Below, piece by piece: positions 16,792-23,809 of a stretch of DNA of 45,342 nt; the stretch's first letter is position 1, and the number at the start of each line of letters is the position of its first letter. The DNA lies in the NCBI GenBank assembly GCA_947383215.1, contig CANDCP010000020.1, positions 1-45,342 on the forward strand. The letters run 5' to 3'. The notes under the pieces are model-generated. The model saw only the letters and a list, made by a program, of their open reading frames with translations. It had not been told where the DNA came from and searched no databases. The translations under genes were made by a program, and so were the position numbers. Origin of the DNA: an uncultured Roseburia sp. GTDB lineage: Bacteria > Bacillota > Clostridia > Lachnospirales > Lachnospiraceae.

Positions 16792-16805
16792 AGAACAGAT
16801 GTTTG
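16792..16805. promoter_or_regulatory. LexA (SOS) box 2
   Basis: AGAAC-AGAT-GTTTG matches the Firmicute consensus core GAACRNRYGTTY at all 12 positions, though its dyad symmetry is less perfect than box 1. It lies 8 bases upstream of the minus-strand -35 and 60 bp centre to centre from box 1. Confidence 0.6.
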
Positions 16806-16831
16806 AAAAAATTGACAGAAAAGAGGCAGAC

Positions 16832-17695
16832 ATGGCGACACTGGCAATTCCGGCGAATACGATTGCCGTTTTACAGAAGTATAAGTTTCATTTTCAGAAA
16901 AGGTTTGGGCAGAATTTCCTGATTGATCCGCATGTGCTTGAAAAAATTATTGATGCGGCGGGGGTGACGGATGAAGATTTTGTGCTGGAGATCGGACCGG
17001 GAATCGGGACTATGACCCAATATCTGTGCGAATCGGCGCGCCATGTGACCGCGGTGGAGATTGACCGGAATTTGATTCCGATTTTAGAGGATACGTTAAA
17101 AGAATATGAAAATGTGGACGTGGTAAATGAGGATATTTTAAAGCTGGATCTTGCGGCTTTTGTGAAAGAAAGAAACGCGGGGCAGCCGATACGGGTTGTG
17201 GCAAACCTTCCATATTATATTACAACTCCGATTATAATGGGTCTTTTTGAGAGCCACGCGCCGCTTAAAAGTATTACGGTTATGGTACAGAGAGAGGTTG
17301 CCGACCGGATGCAGGCAAATCCGGGGACAAAGGATTACGGCGCGCTGTCTCTTGCGATCCGGTATTATGCCAGACCGGAGATTGCCGCAAATGTACCGCC
17401 GAATTGTTTTATGCCGCGCCCGAAGGTGGGAAGCGCGGTAATTCATCTTGTGCGCCATGAAAAGCCGCCTGTTTGGGTGGAGGATGAGGCGCAGATGTTC
17501 GGCATCATACGGGCCTCCTTTAACCAGCGGAGGAAAACGCTCGCAAACGGATTGAGCAATTCGCCGCAGATACATTTCGGAAAAGAAACGATTTTGGAGG
17601 GCATACGGGAGCTTGGCGTTCCGGTCACGGTCAGAGGAGAAGAGCTGACGCTGGAACAGTTTGCGAGGCTTAGCAATATTCTGGGGTCAAAATGA
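16832..17695 (+). CDS. ksgA: 16S rRNA dimethyladenosine transferase
   Basis: The 287-residue enzyme dimethylates two adjacent adenines near the 3' end of 16S rRNA during small-subunit assembly, using SAM. Motifs are GQNFL at residues 26-30, the SAM-binding VLEIGPGIGTMT at 51-62, and the catalytic NLPYY segment near 122. A C-terminal helical domain carries SFNQRRKTLANGL. The ATG at 16832 with AGAGGC upstream gives the normal N-terminus. A longer frame from 16778 would add 18 residues unlike the family and would overlap the divergent promoter. In many Firmicutes ksgA follows tatD and rnmV; here the divergent repair pair lies between. Confidence 0.96.
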   Translation: MATLAIPANTIAVLQKYKFHFQKRFGQNFLIDPHVLEKIIDAAGVTDEDFVLEIGPGIGTMTQYLCESARHVTAVEIDRNLIPILEDTLKEYENVDVVNEDILKLDLAAFVKERNAGQPIRVVANLPYYITTPIIMGLFESHAPLKSITVMVQREVADRMQANPGTKDYGALSLAIRYYARPEIAANVPPNCFMPRPKVGSAVIHLVRHEKPPVWVEDEAQMFGIIRASFNQRRKTLANGLSNSPQIHFGKETILEGIRELGVPVTVRGEELTLEQFARLSNILGSK

Positions 17696-17725
17696 GTGAG
17701 CAGGTTCTTATCTTATTTTTATTCG

Positions 17726-17733
17726 CATATACT
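17726..17733 (+). promoter_or_regulatory. Possible sigma-E type -10 for spoIID
   Basis: CATATACT matches the sigma-E -10 consensus CATACAnT at 7 of 8 positions and lies 22 bases before the spoIID start. No good sigma-E -35 was seen at the right distance, so the call is tentative. Confidence 0.3.
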
Positions 17734-17754
17734 TAGCTAGGAGTGGACAGGTAT

Positions 17755-18690
17755 ATGAGAGAAAAGATAAGAACTTTTTTTTATGGAGCGATCGTGCTTG
17801 TTTTATTACCGTTCGTAATTACGCTTCTGTTTCAGGGGGAAGAATTTTTTCCCGAACTTTTGCAGGGAGTTTCCGCGGAGCCGGAAACGGAGACAGAGGG
17901 GACGTATTTTGCGGGAATCGACGTCGAGGGAAAAGTCGTGGCGGTTCTCGCGAAGGAAATTTCCGTCAACAGCGAGCGGGAAGCAATTAAGGCGCAGGCG
18001 GTAATTGCGCGGACGAATTTAATCGGGGCGAGACTGACGGGGGAGGAAGAGCCGGAGGGCCTTACTACGGATCAGATGATGAAGCAGTTCGGAGAGGACC
18101 GGTTTAAGCGCTGTTACGAAAAGCTGGCAGACTGTGTGGAGGAGACAAAGGGGCTTGTGCTGACATGTCGGAATAAAATTATAGAGGCCCCGTATTTTTC
18201 CGTGAGCAACGGCTATACGAGAAGCGCGGGGGAGGCGTTTGCGGGGGAGGAGATTGAATATTTAAAAGGCGTGGAGGCAAAAGAAGATATTTTGTCTGAA
18301 AATTTTCTGCGGGTAGAATTTTTAGAAGTTTCGGAATTTGTAGAGAAATGTAATCAGAATTATCCGGACGCCGCGCTTACAGCGGAGAATATCGCGGAGC
18401 AGGTGGAGGTGATTTCCCGCGACGACGGCGAATTTGTAAAAGAGCTGCGTATCGGAGGCGTTACGGTAAACGGAGAAGAGTTCCGTAAGGCGATGGATTT
18501 TCATTCGGCCTGTTTTTCCATAAAGGAGGTGGAGGGGAAAATAAGAGTTGTGACAGAGGGGTACGGGCACTGTGTCGGATTGAGCCAGTACGGCGCGAAT
18601 GTGCTTGCCGGCGAGGGAAAGACGTACGAAGAAATTTTAAAAAAATATTATACAAACATAAAAATCACAGAATATAAAAATGCCGAATAA
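17755..18690 (+). CDS. spoIID: Stage II sporulation protein D, peptidoglycan lytic transglycosylase
   Basis: The 311-residue protein has one N-terminal membrane helix (residues 7-26) and an extracellular SpoIID/LytB domain. The catalytic-Glu region is visible as VAVLAKEISVNSEREAIKAQAVIART (Glu68), and the conserved end is GYGHCVGLSQYGANVLAGEG. SpoIID cleaves the glycan strands of peptidoglycan in the mother cell so that the membrane can engulf the forespore. The start is set at ATG 17755, with AGGAG 11 bases upstream; a GTG at 17743 overlaps that site. The next gene is a SpoIIQ-like protein, a neighbour pair common in Clostridia. Confidence 0.94.
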   Translation: MREKIRTFFYGAIVLVLLPFVITLLFQGEEFFPELLQGVSAEPETETEGTYFAGIDVEGKVVAVLAKEISVNSEREAIKAQAVIARTNLIGARLTGEEEPEGLTTDQMMKQFGEDRFKRCYEKLADCVEETKGLVLTCRNKIIEAPYFSVSNGYTRSAGEAFAGEEIEYLKGVEAKEDILSENFLRVEFLEVSEFVEKCNQNYPDAALTAENIAEQVEVISRDDGEFVKELRIGGVTVNGEEFRKAMDFHSACFSIKEVEGKIRVVTEGYGHCVGLSQYGANVLAGEGKTYEEILKKYYTNIKITEYKNAE

Positions 18691-18746
18691 AAGAAAATGA
18701 TTCCGTCAACACTATGAGTAAAATAAAATTTATGGATGGTGATGGA

Positions 18747-19535
18747 ATGAAAAGAAGAGGGCATAAGTCCTTTTGGGGACAAAAGCAGATTTTGATTGCA
18801 GGCGCGGTGATGCTGATTGCCGCTGCGGCAATGACATTTGTATATGTTGCAAACAGCGCAAAAGACAATAAAGAGGAAATTGCCAAGGTGGAGGAGACCG
18901 AGAAGCAGGAAAAAAAAGTGCAGGTAGCTAAAAAAGAGGACGAAAAAAAAGAGACGAAAGAGCCTGCCAAAAGCGTTACAAAGGTAGTTAAGCCGAAAGA
19001 AAAAAAGAAGGATGAGACCGCGGAGGTAAAAGAGGAACCGGAGAGCGAACAAGAGCAAAGCGATACGCAGCAGGCTGCCGATGAGGCGGTTGCGACATCG
19101 ACGCCGGCGGCGCAGCTGCATTTCGATGAAGGAGCGGGACTGAACTGGCCGCTGCAGGGAGACGTAATTCTAAATTACAGTATGGATCAAACGATATATT
19201 TTGCCACGCTGGATCAGTATAAATACAATCCCGCCGTTGTGATTGCGGGGAAGGTCAGCGATCCGGTCAGCAGTGCGGCCGCCGGAAAAATTACGGACAT
19301 TTCGATGAACGAAGTGACGGGGTGCACCGTGAGCATGGATCTTGGGGACGGCTTTACGGCAATTTACGGACAGCTAAAAGATGTGCCGTATCAGGTCGGA
19401 GATTACGTGGAGAGCGGAAGCACAATCGGATTTATCAACGAACAGACAAAGTATTATTCTCTGGAGGGCAGCAACCTGTATTTCGAGCTGCAAAAGGACG
19501 GACAGCCGGTGAATCCGGTGAGCTACTTTCAATAG
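18747..19535 (+). CDS. SpoIIQ-like membrane protein with degenerate LytM/M23 domain
   Basis: The 262-residue protein has a short basic N-terminus, one membrane helix (about 15-34), a Lys/Glu-rich linker of about 75 residues and a C-terminal LytM fold. SpoIIQ, made in the forespore, normally binds SpoIIIAH across the septum during engulfment. The three spots that carry zinc ligands in active M23 peptidases read YNPAVVI, YGQLKDV and NLYFELQ, with no His or Asp ligands where HxGxD, H and HxH are expected. It should therefore be inactive and act as a scaffold. GGTGAT lies just before ATG 18747; an ATG at 18714 has no ribosome site. Position after spoIID supports the assignment. Confidence 0.72.
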   Translation: MKRRGHKSFWGQKQILIAGAVMLIAAAAMTFVYVANSAKDNKEEIAKVEETEKQEKKVQVAKKEDEKKETKEPAKSVTKVVKPKEKKKDETAEVKEEPESEQEQSDTQQAADEAVATSTPAAQLHFDEGAGLNWPLQGDVILNYSMDQTIYFATLDQYKYNPAVVIAGKVSDPVSSAAAGKITDISMNEVTGCTVSMDLGDGFTAIYGQLKDVPYQVGDYVESGSTIGFINEQTKYYSLEGSNLYFELQKDGQPVNPVSYFQ

Positions 19536-19848
19536 AAGATCATAGGAGATTTGCGGAATTTCTGTTTGTAATATGTTCCGTGATTTATTATAATAGGATT
19601 CGGGTATCAAAGCGTTTTTTGATACCCGATAAGTGCGTCACCGATTTGCGATACCGGCATATATTATTAATGTAACGACCAAAATTCGCAATCGAAATTT
19701 CACGGTGCGCTTTATACGGTAATAGAATGATCCGGGTTAACGGATTTTGGGTGATATACTTTTTCTGGTCGATTGCTTGACATAAATGGCCGGGTTTCCG
19801 GCCTTTACATATTTGTGCCGCCGGCCTGACAGCGGAATGGAGTCTGGT
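19536..19848 (+). other. Gene-free region with four small dyads
   Basis: No convincing reading frame lies here. Inverted repeats occur at 19601-19628 (CGGGTATCAAA / TTTGATACCCG, 11 bp, loop GCGTTT), 19682-19700 (AATTCG / CGAAATT, with a bulge), 19730-19745 (ATCCG / CGGAT) and 19788-19803 (GGCCGG / CCGGCC). The first may end the spoIIQ-like transcript although it lacks a T-tract. A lone TTGACA at 19777-19782 has no -10 at the right distance. Confidence 0.5.
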
Positions 19849-20127
19849 ATGGAAGAAAAAAAGAATTATACTTATATTGTGAGATGCGCGGACGGGACAT
19901 ACTATACCGGGTGGACAAACTGTATCGAGAAGAGGATCGCTGCGCATGACAGCGGAAAAGGCGCGAAATATACGAAGTCCAGAGGTCCGGTGGAATTGGT
20001 GTACCTAGAAACATTTCCGACAAAGGAGATGGCAATGAGCCGTGAGGCGAGGATCAAAGCATTGACGCGGAAAGAGAAGGAGGCGTTGATTGGGGAGTGC
20101 GGGTTGAGGGATAAAATGGAAAATTAA
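19849..20127 (+). CDS. GIY-YIG nuclease domain protein (UPF0213)
   Basis: The 92-residue protein is almost all GIY-YIG fold: YTYIVRCADGTYYTGWTN (residues 7-24) is the GIY...YIG pair in its UPF0213 form. It is followed by the conserved Arg in CIEKRIAAHDSGKGAKYTKSR and by YLETFPTKEMAMSREARIKAL with the metal-binding Glu. Small members (YhbQ/YazA type) are thought to cut or bind DNA, but their job in the cell is unclear. The start at 19849 has GGAG about 8 bases upstream. The stop is adjacent to the promoter of the helicase gene. Confidence 0.9.
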   Translation: MEEKKNYTYIVRCADGTYYTGWTNCIEKRIAAHDSGKGAKYTKSRGPVELVYLETFPTKEMAMSREARIKALTRKEKEALIGECGLRDKMEN

Positions 20128-20128
20128 T

Positions 20129-20157
20129 TTGACAGAAATGTTTCAATCTGCTATGAT
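20129..20157 (+). promoter_or_regulatory. Sigma-A promoter of the DEAD-box helicase gene
   Basis: TTGACA (20129-20134) and TATGAT (20152-20157) have a 17-base spacer. The transcript would start about 20164, leaving a leader of about 184 nt. Confidence 0.8.
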
Positions 20158-20179
20158 ACAACGGTATTTGAAAGTGTGG

Positions 20180-20246
20180 GCTTATGCGCCGTTTACAGCA
20201 GGACGCCGGGGCGTTCTTGGCTGTGGATGCGCAGAGGCTTTTTTTT
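20180..20246 (+). terminator. Leader terminator (attenuator candidate) ahead of the helicase gene
   Basis: GCTTATGCGC (20180-20189) can pair with GCGCAGAGGC (20229-20238) in 9 of 10 positions. The enclosed bases form an inner stem (CAGC/GCTG and ACGC/GCGT), and eight Ts follow at 20239-20246. This is an intrinsic terminator layout about 100 nt before the start codon. The fold was judged by eye. Confidence 0.55.
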
Positions 20247-20347
20247 CTGCCGCAGCAAATATGCCGGGGCAGCGCGCCGCGGGCCACAAATCGGGCAAAG
20301 GCGGCAATGATAGAACAGTTTGTCTCATTATTAAGAAAGAGGTATAT

Positions 20348-21934
20348 ATGGAAGCAATCAGATTTGACGAGTTAGATTTGTATCCGCAGATTCTGCGTGG
20401 AATTAAAGAAATGGGGTTTGAGGAGGCTACGCCGATACAGAGCAAGGCGATTCCGGTTGTGCTCAGCGGCGCGGACGTGATCGGGCAGGCGCAGACAGGA
20501 ACGGGAAAGACCGCTGCGTTTGGCGTTCCGGTGTTGCAGAAGGTAGATCCGTCCAATAAAAAAACGCAGGTGATTATTCTCTCTCCGACGAGGGAGCTTG
20601 CGATACAGGTCGCGGACGAGCTGCGCAAGTTAAGCAAGTATATGCACGGAGTAAAGGTTCTTCCGGTGTACGGCGGCCAGGAGATTACGAAACAGATACG
20701 TTCCTTAAAAGGCGGCGCGCAGATTATCATCGGGACGCCGGGGCGCGTGATGGATCATCTTAGGAGAAAGACAATCCGCTGTGATTACGTGGATACGATC
20801 GTATTAGACGAGGCGGACGAGATGTTAAATATGGGATTTCGCGAGGATATCGAAACGATTTTGGAGTATATTCCTGAGGAGAGGCAGACGATCCTGTTTT
20901 CCGCGACAATGCCAAAGCCGATTCTCGATATTACAAAGAAATATCAACATGACGCGGTGACGATCAAGGTGGTAAAAAAAGAACTGACCGTGCCGAGTAT
21001 CGACCAGTATTACTATGATGTAAAGCGTAAGGACAAAGTAGACGTTCTGACACGTCTTTTGGATTATTACGATCCGAAGCTTTCTCTGGTTTTCTGTAAT
21101 ACAAAAAGGATGGTAGACGAGCTTGCACAGGAGCTTCAGGGAAGAGGTTATTTTGCGGAAGGGCTTCACGGCGATATGAAGCAGACGCAGCGCGACCGCG
21201 TGATGAAGAGCTTTCGAAACGGAAAAACGGATATTTTGATTGCCACGGATGTGGCGGCGCGCGGTATCGATGTGGATGATGTGGAGGCGGTGTTTAACTA
21301 TGACATACCGCAGGATGATGAATATTATGTACACCGGATCGGACGGACGGGCCGTGCGGGCAGATGCGGACGCGCGTTTACTTTTGTAAAGGGAAAAGAA
21401 GTTTATAAGCTGAAAGATATTCAGCGCTACTGCAAGACAAAGATTTTGGCGCAGCCGATTCCAAGCAGCGACGACGTGGCGCAAATCAAGGCGGAAAAAG
21501 TGATGGACAGAATTGCGACCATTATCGAAGAAGAAGATTTGCGGGAAATGATAGACATTATCGACAAACAGGTCAATGAATCGGATTTTACGGCCATGGA
21601 TATTGCGGCGGCCTTTTTAAAGCAGGCGCTTGGAACCGGGGTGGAAAACGAGACCAACGCGGAGTACGATTTTGAGAATACGGGGGCCGAAGAGGGCATG
21701 GTACGCCTGTTTATCAATATCGGAAAAAAGCAGAATGTAAAGCCGGGCGACGTGCTTGGAGCCATAGCCGGCGAGTCGGGAATGCCGGGAAGGCTCGTCG
21801 GAGCCATCGACATGTTCGATAAGTATACGTTTGTGGAAGTTCCGAGAGAATACGGACGCGAAGTGCTCGACGCGATGAAGAGTGCAAAAATAAAAGGGAA
21901 GTCTGTGAGCGTAGAGCCGGCAAACCAGAAATAA
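20348..21934 (+). CDS. DEAD-box ATP-dependent RNA helicase (CshA/DbpA-like)
   Basis: The 528-residue helicase unwinds RNA in ribosome assembly, mRNA decay or cold adaptation. Motifs run in order: Q motif (GFEEATPIQ, residues 23-31), Walker A AQTGTGKT (48-55), PTRELA, DEAD (154-157), SAT (FSATMP), and HRIGRTGRAGR near 330. The last 80 residues (GMVRLFINIGKKQNVKPGDVLG onward) form a DbpA-type RNA-binding domain. The start at 20348 has AAGAGG upstream; a longer frame to 20129 runs through the promoter and leader and is rejected. The long leader holds a possible attenuator (20180-20246). Confidence 0.95.
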   Translation: MEAIRFDELDLYPQILRGIKEMGFEEATPIQSKAIPVVLSGADVIGQAQTGTGKTAAFGVPVLQKVDPSNKKTQVIILSPTRELAIQVADELRKLSKYMHGVKVLPVYGGQEITKQIRSLKGGAQIIIGTPGRVMDHLRRKTIRCDYVDTIVLDEADEMLNMGFREDIETILEYIPEERQTILFSATMPKPILDITKKYQHDAVTIKVVKKELTVPSIDQYYYDVKRKDKVDVLTRLLDYYDPKLSLVFCNTKRMVDELAQELQGRGYFAEGLHGDMKQTQRDRVMKSFRNGKTDILIATDVAARGIDVDDVEAVFNYDIPQDDEYYVHRIGRTGRAGRCGRAFTFVKGKEVYKLKDIQRYCKTKILAQPIPSSDDVAQIKAEKVMDRIATIIEEEDLREMIDIIDKQVNESDFTAMDIAAAFLKQALGTGVENETNAEYDFENTGAEEGMVRLFINIGKKQNVKPGDVLGAIAGESGMPGRLVGAIDMFDKYTFVEVPREYGREVLDAMKSAKIKGKSVSVEPANQK

Positions 21935-21969
21935 TATTTTCTGCCGTTGCAAATGTGAGAATAAAACCG

Positions 21970-21998
21970 TGGACAAATAATATTTGGTATGCTATATT
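21970..21998 (+). promoter_or_regulatory. Promoter of the PurM-like gene
   Basis: TGGACA (21970-21975) and TATATT (21993-21998) have a 17-base spacer. The predicted transcript start (about 22005) is close to the reading frame at 22038, so the leader is short. Confidence 0.6.
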
Positions 21999-22037
21999 TT
22001 CTATTAAAGAAAGCGTCTGAATATCTATCACAAACGC

Positions 22038-23000
22038 TTGGAAAGAAGTAAAAAATTGCGGGAAGAATTGGGACTTAAGGAATTGGAGAATGAGATACCG
22101 GTTTCGCATTTTAAGGATATGGATGATCCGGTGTTGGTGACGACGACGACGAGCGTCAGCGATAAGCTGTATTTGGCGGCGCAGATGCAGCGGTTTGATA
22201 CAATTGGAATAGACGTAACAGCGTCCGCGGTAAATGATTTGCTGGCAATGCGTGCGAAGCCGCTTATGATAGCCGATACCATATCGTGCGCAAAGGCAAA
22301 GCCGGAAAAAATTGAAGAGATGGAAGCGGGCATACAGTCTGCCTGTGTGACAAGCGGTATTCGTTTTGCGGACAGCCAGGTCAAGGAGCTGCCGGATGTT
22401 TTTTCGTATGACCAGTACGATCTTGTAGGGTTTGCGGTCGGCGTCTGTGAATGCCAAGAGAAAGTGCGCTCGTCGCACTTTCGCGACGGGGACGTGATTA
22501 TAGGCCTTCCGTCCAACGGCCTGCACAACGACGGTTACGTGACTGCGCGAAAAAAATTATACTTAAGCAAGGCTTCTATGGAGATTTACTATGAAACGCT
22601 GGGGGCGACGCTTGGAGATTTGCTCATGCAGCCGACGAAGTTGTATAAGCGGCCGCTGGAGGCGGCGTTTGCGTCGGGAATCGAGATCAAATCCTGCGTG
22701 CAGGTGGCGCGCGGCGGTTTTGACGCGGCGGTCCGCAGACTGCTGTACAATCGGGCGGGGGCTGTGATTAAGCAGGGAAAGGGAAAGATGACGCCGCTTT
22801 ACGATATGCTGCACAAGGATGGCAATATCAGCAGAGAACAGATGCGCTGTACCTTTAATATGGGAGTCGGAATGCTGCTCCTGGTGGCGGAGGAGAATGC
22901 GGACGCGATGATGGAGCTGCTTGAAAATGAGGGGGAGGAGCCGCTGCTGTTGGGGTTGATGGAGCGCGATTCTTATACAATACGTTACATAAAAAGCTGA
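22038..23000 (+). CDS. Divergent PurM/AIR synthase-like protein with unusual start
   Basis: About 320 residues follow the AIR synthase (PurM/HypE/SelD) two-domain fold: FDTIGIDVTASAVNDLLAMRAKPLMIADTISCAKAKPEK, then YDLVGFAVGVCECQ and VIIGLPSNGLHNDGYVTARK. The key PurM motifs are lost. GTDGVGTK reads TTTTSVSDK, and GGETAEMPG is replaced by FADSQVKELPD. It is therefore unlikely to make aminoimidazole ribotide in the usual way. No ATG with a ribosome site opens the frame. The TTG at 22038 is taken from the reading frame, with TTG 22056 (after GGAAAG) as an alternative, so the start is uncertain. It is followed by a coiled-coil gene. A new role is possible; the family is clear, the function is not. 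Confidence 0.7.
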   Translation: MERSKKLREELGLKELENEIPVSHFKDMDDPVLVTTTTSVSDKLYLAAQMQRFDTIGIDVTASAVNDLLAMRAKPLMIADTISCAKAKPEKIEEMEAGIQSACVTSGIRFADSQVKELPDVFSYDQYDLVGFAVGVCECQEKVRSSHFRDGDVIIGLPSNGLHNDGYVTARKKLYLSKASMEIYYETLGATLGDLLMQPTKLYKRPLEAAFASGIEIKSCVQVARGGFDAAVRRLLYNRAGAVIKQGKGKMTPLYDMLHKDGNISREQMRCTFNMGVGMLLLVAEENADAMMELLENEGEEPLLLGLMERDSYTIRYIKS

Positions 23001-23055
23001 TATCCGGTATAGACATGAAGTAAGATGCATTGAAGAGAGAAAAGGAGCATGTATC

Positions 23056-23808
23056 ATGAGTACGCAGGACAAACTGGAAAGAGTATTGCGGGATATCCAT
23101 GTCATGATATCCAGAAGTGAGCTGTACGATAAGACCGGGGATCGGATTGTTGTAGAAAAGAAATTAATGTTCGAGCATCTCAACCATCTGAACGCATGTA
23201 TCTATGAGATGATGGATGAGTATGAGGCGACGAAGCAGAGCAGGGACAGGGCGGAGCGCGAGGCAAAAAAGCAGGGGGATCAAATCCTGTGGAACGCAAG
23301 CCGCAGCGCGGAGGACGTCTATGCGGCGGCCGTATTGTATACGGACGAGGCGTTGGTCAGGGCGCAGAGCATTATGAAAACGGCGGAGGATGCGGTAAAA
23401 GAGCTGCTCGAGAAGACGGGCGAGGAATTAAAGCAGCGCAGGGAAATTTTGCGTGAAAATCAGTCAGAGCTGAAAAGCCAGCTGCAGGACATGGTAGACA
23501 CGGAGAAGTATTTAAAGATAATAGACGACAGGAATAAAGAGCTGGAGAAAGAAAAACGGGAAAAAGAGGCCGGAGCGGATTCGCACGCGGAGGAAGTACG
23601 GCGTGAAAAATCCATATACGAGGACCGCAAGACAGAAATAAAAATAAATCCGGCATATTTTGAGCGGATGGGGCTGGCGCTGGAGGAGGCTGCGGACAGA
23701 GAGGCAAACGAGGCTGCCGGGAAAATGGAAAAAGGCCCGCAGATTACTGTGGACCTGGATTCCGAATATTTTAAGAGGAAACGCGGCGCGCGCAAAAGAC
23801 AGGGCTGA
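23056..23808 (+). CDS. Coiled-coil protein of unknown function
   Basis: The 250-residue protein is dominated by heptad-like charged helices from about residue 30 to 190 (for example ELLEKTGEELKQRREIL). Short C-terminal segments contain NPAYFERMGLALEEAAD and VDLDSEYFKRKRGARKRQG. The end is very basic. No membrane span or nucleotide site was seen. Related proteins are annotated in Lachnospiraceae as hypothetical; a cell-division or envelope-scaffold role would be a guess. AAAGGAG is 8 bases before the ATG. The stop codon ends 1 base before the stop of the convergent gene. Confidence 0.75.
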   Translation: MSTQDKLERVLRDIHVMISRSELYDKTGDRIVVEKKLMFEHLNHLNACIYEMMDEYEATKQSRDRAEREAKKQGDQILWNASRSAEDVYAAAVLYTDEALVRAQSIMKTAEDAVKELLEKTGEELKQRREILRENQSELKSQLQDMVDTEKYLKIIDDRNKELEKEKREKEAGADSHAEEVRREKSIYEDRKTEIKINPAYFERMGLALEEAADREANEAAGKMEKGPQITVDLDSEYFKRKRGARKRQG

Positions 23809-23809
23809 G

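Noticed and set aside
16778-16831. Longer ksgA start
   Set aside because: The extra 18 residues do not resemble KsgA, overlap the divergent promoter and a LexA-type box, and have no ribosome site.
20129-20347. N-terminal extension of the helicase
   Set aside because: This frame runs through a consensus promoter and the leader terminator; the family N-terminus begins at 20348.
21989-22051. Short frame MLYFLLKK... ahead of the PurM-like gene, as a frameshifted true N-terminus
   Set aside because: It begins before the predicted transcript start, has no ribosome site, and does not resemble the PurM N-terminus.
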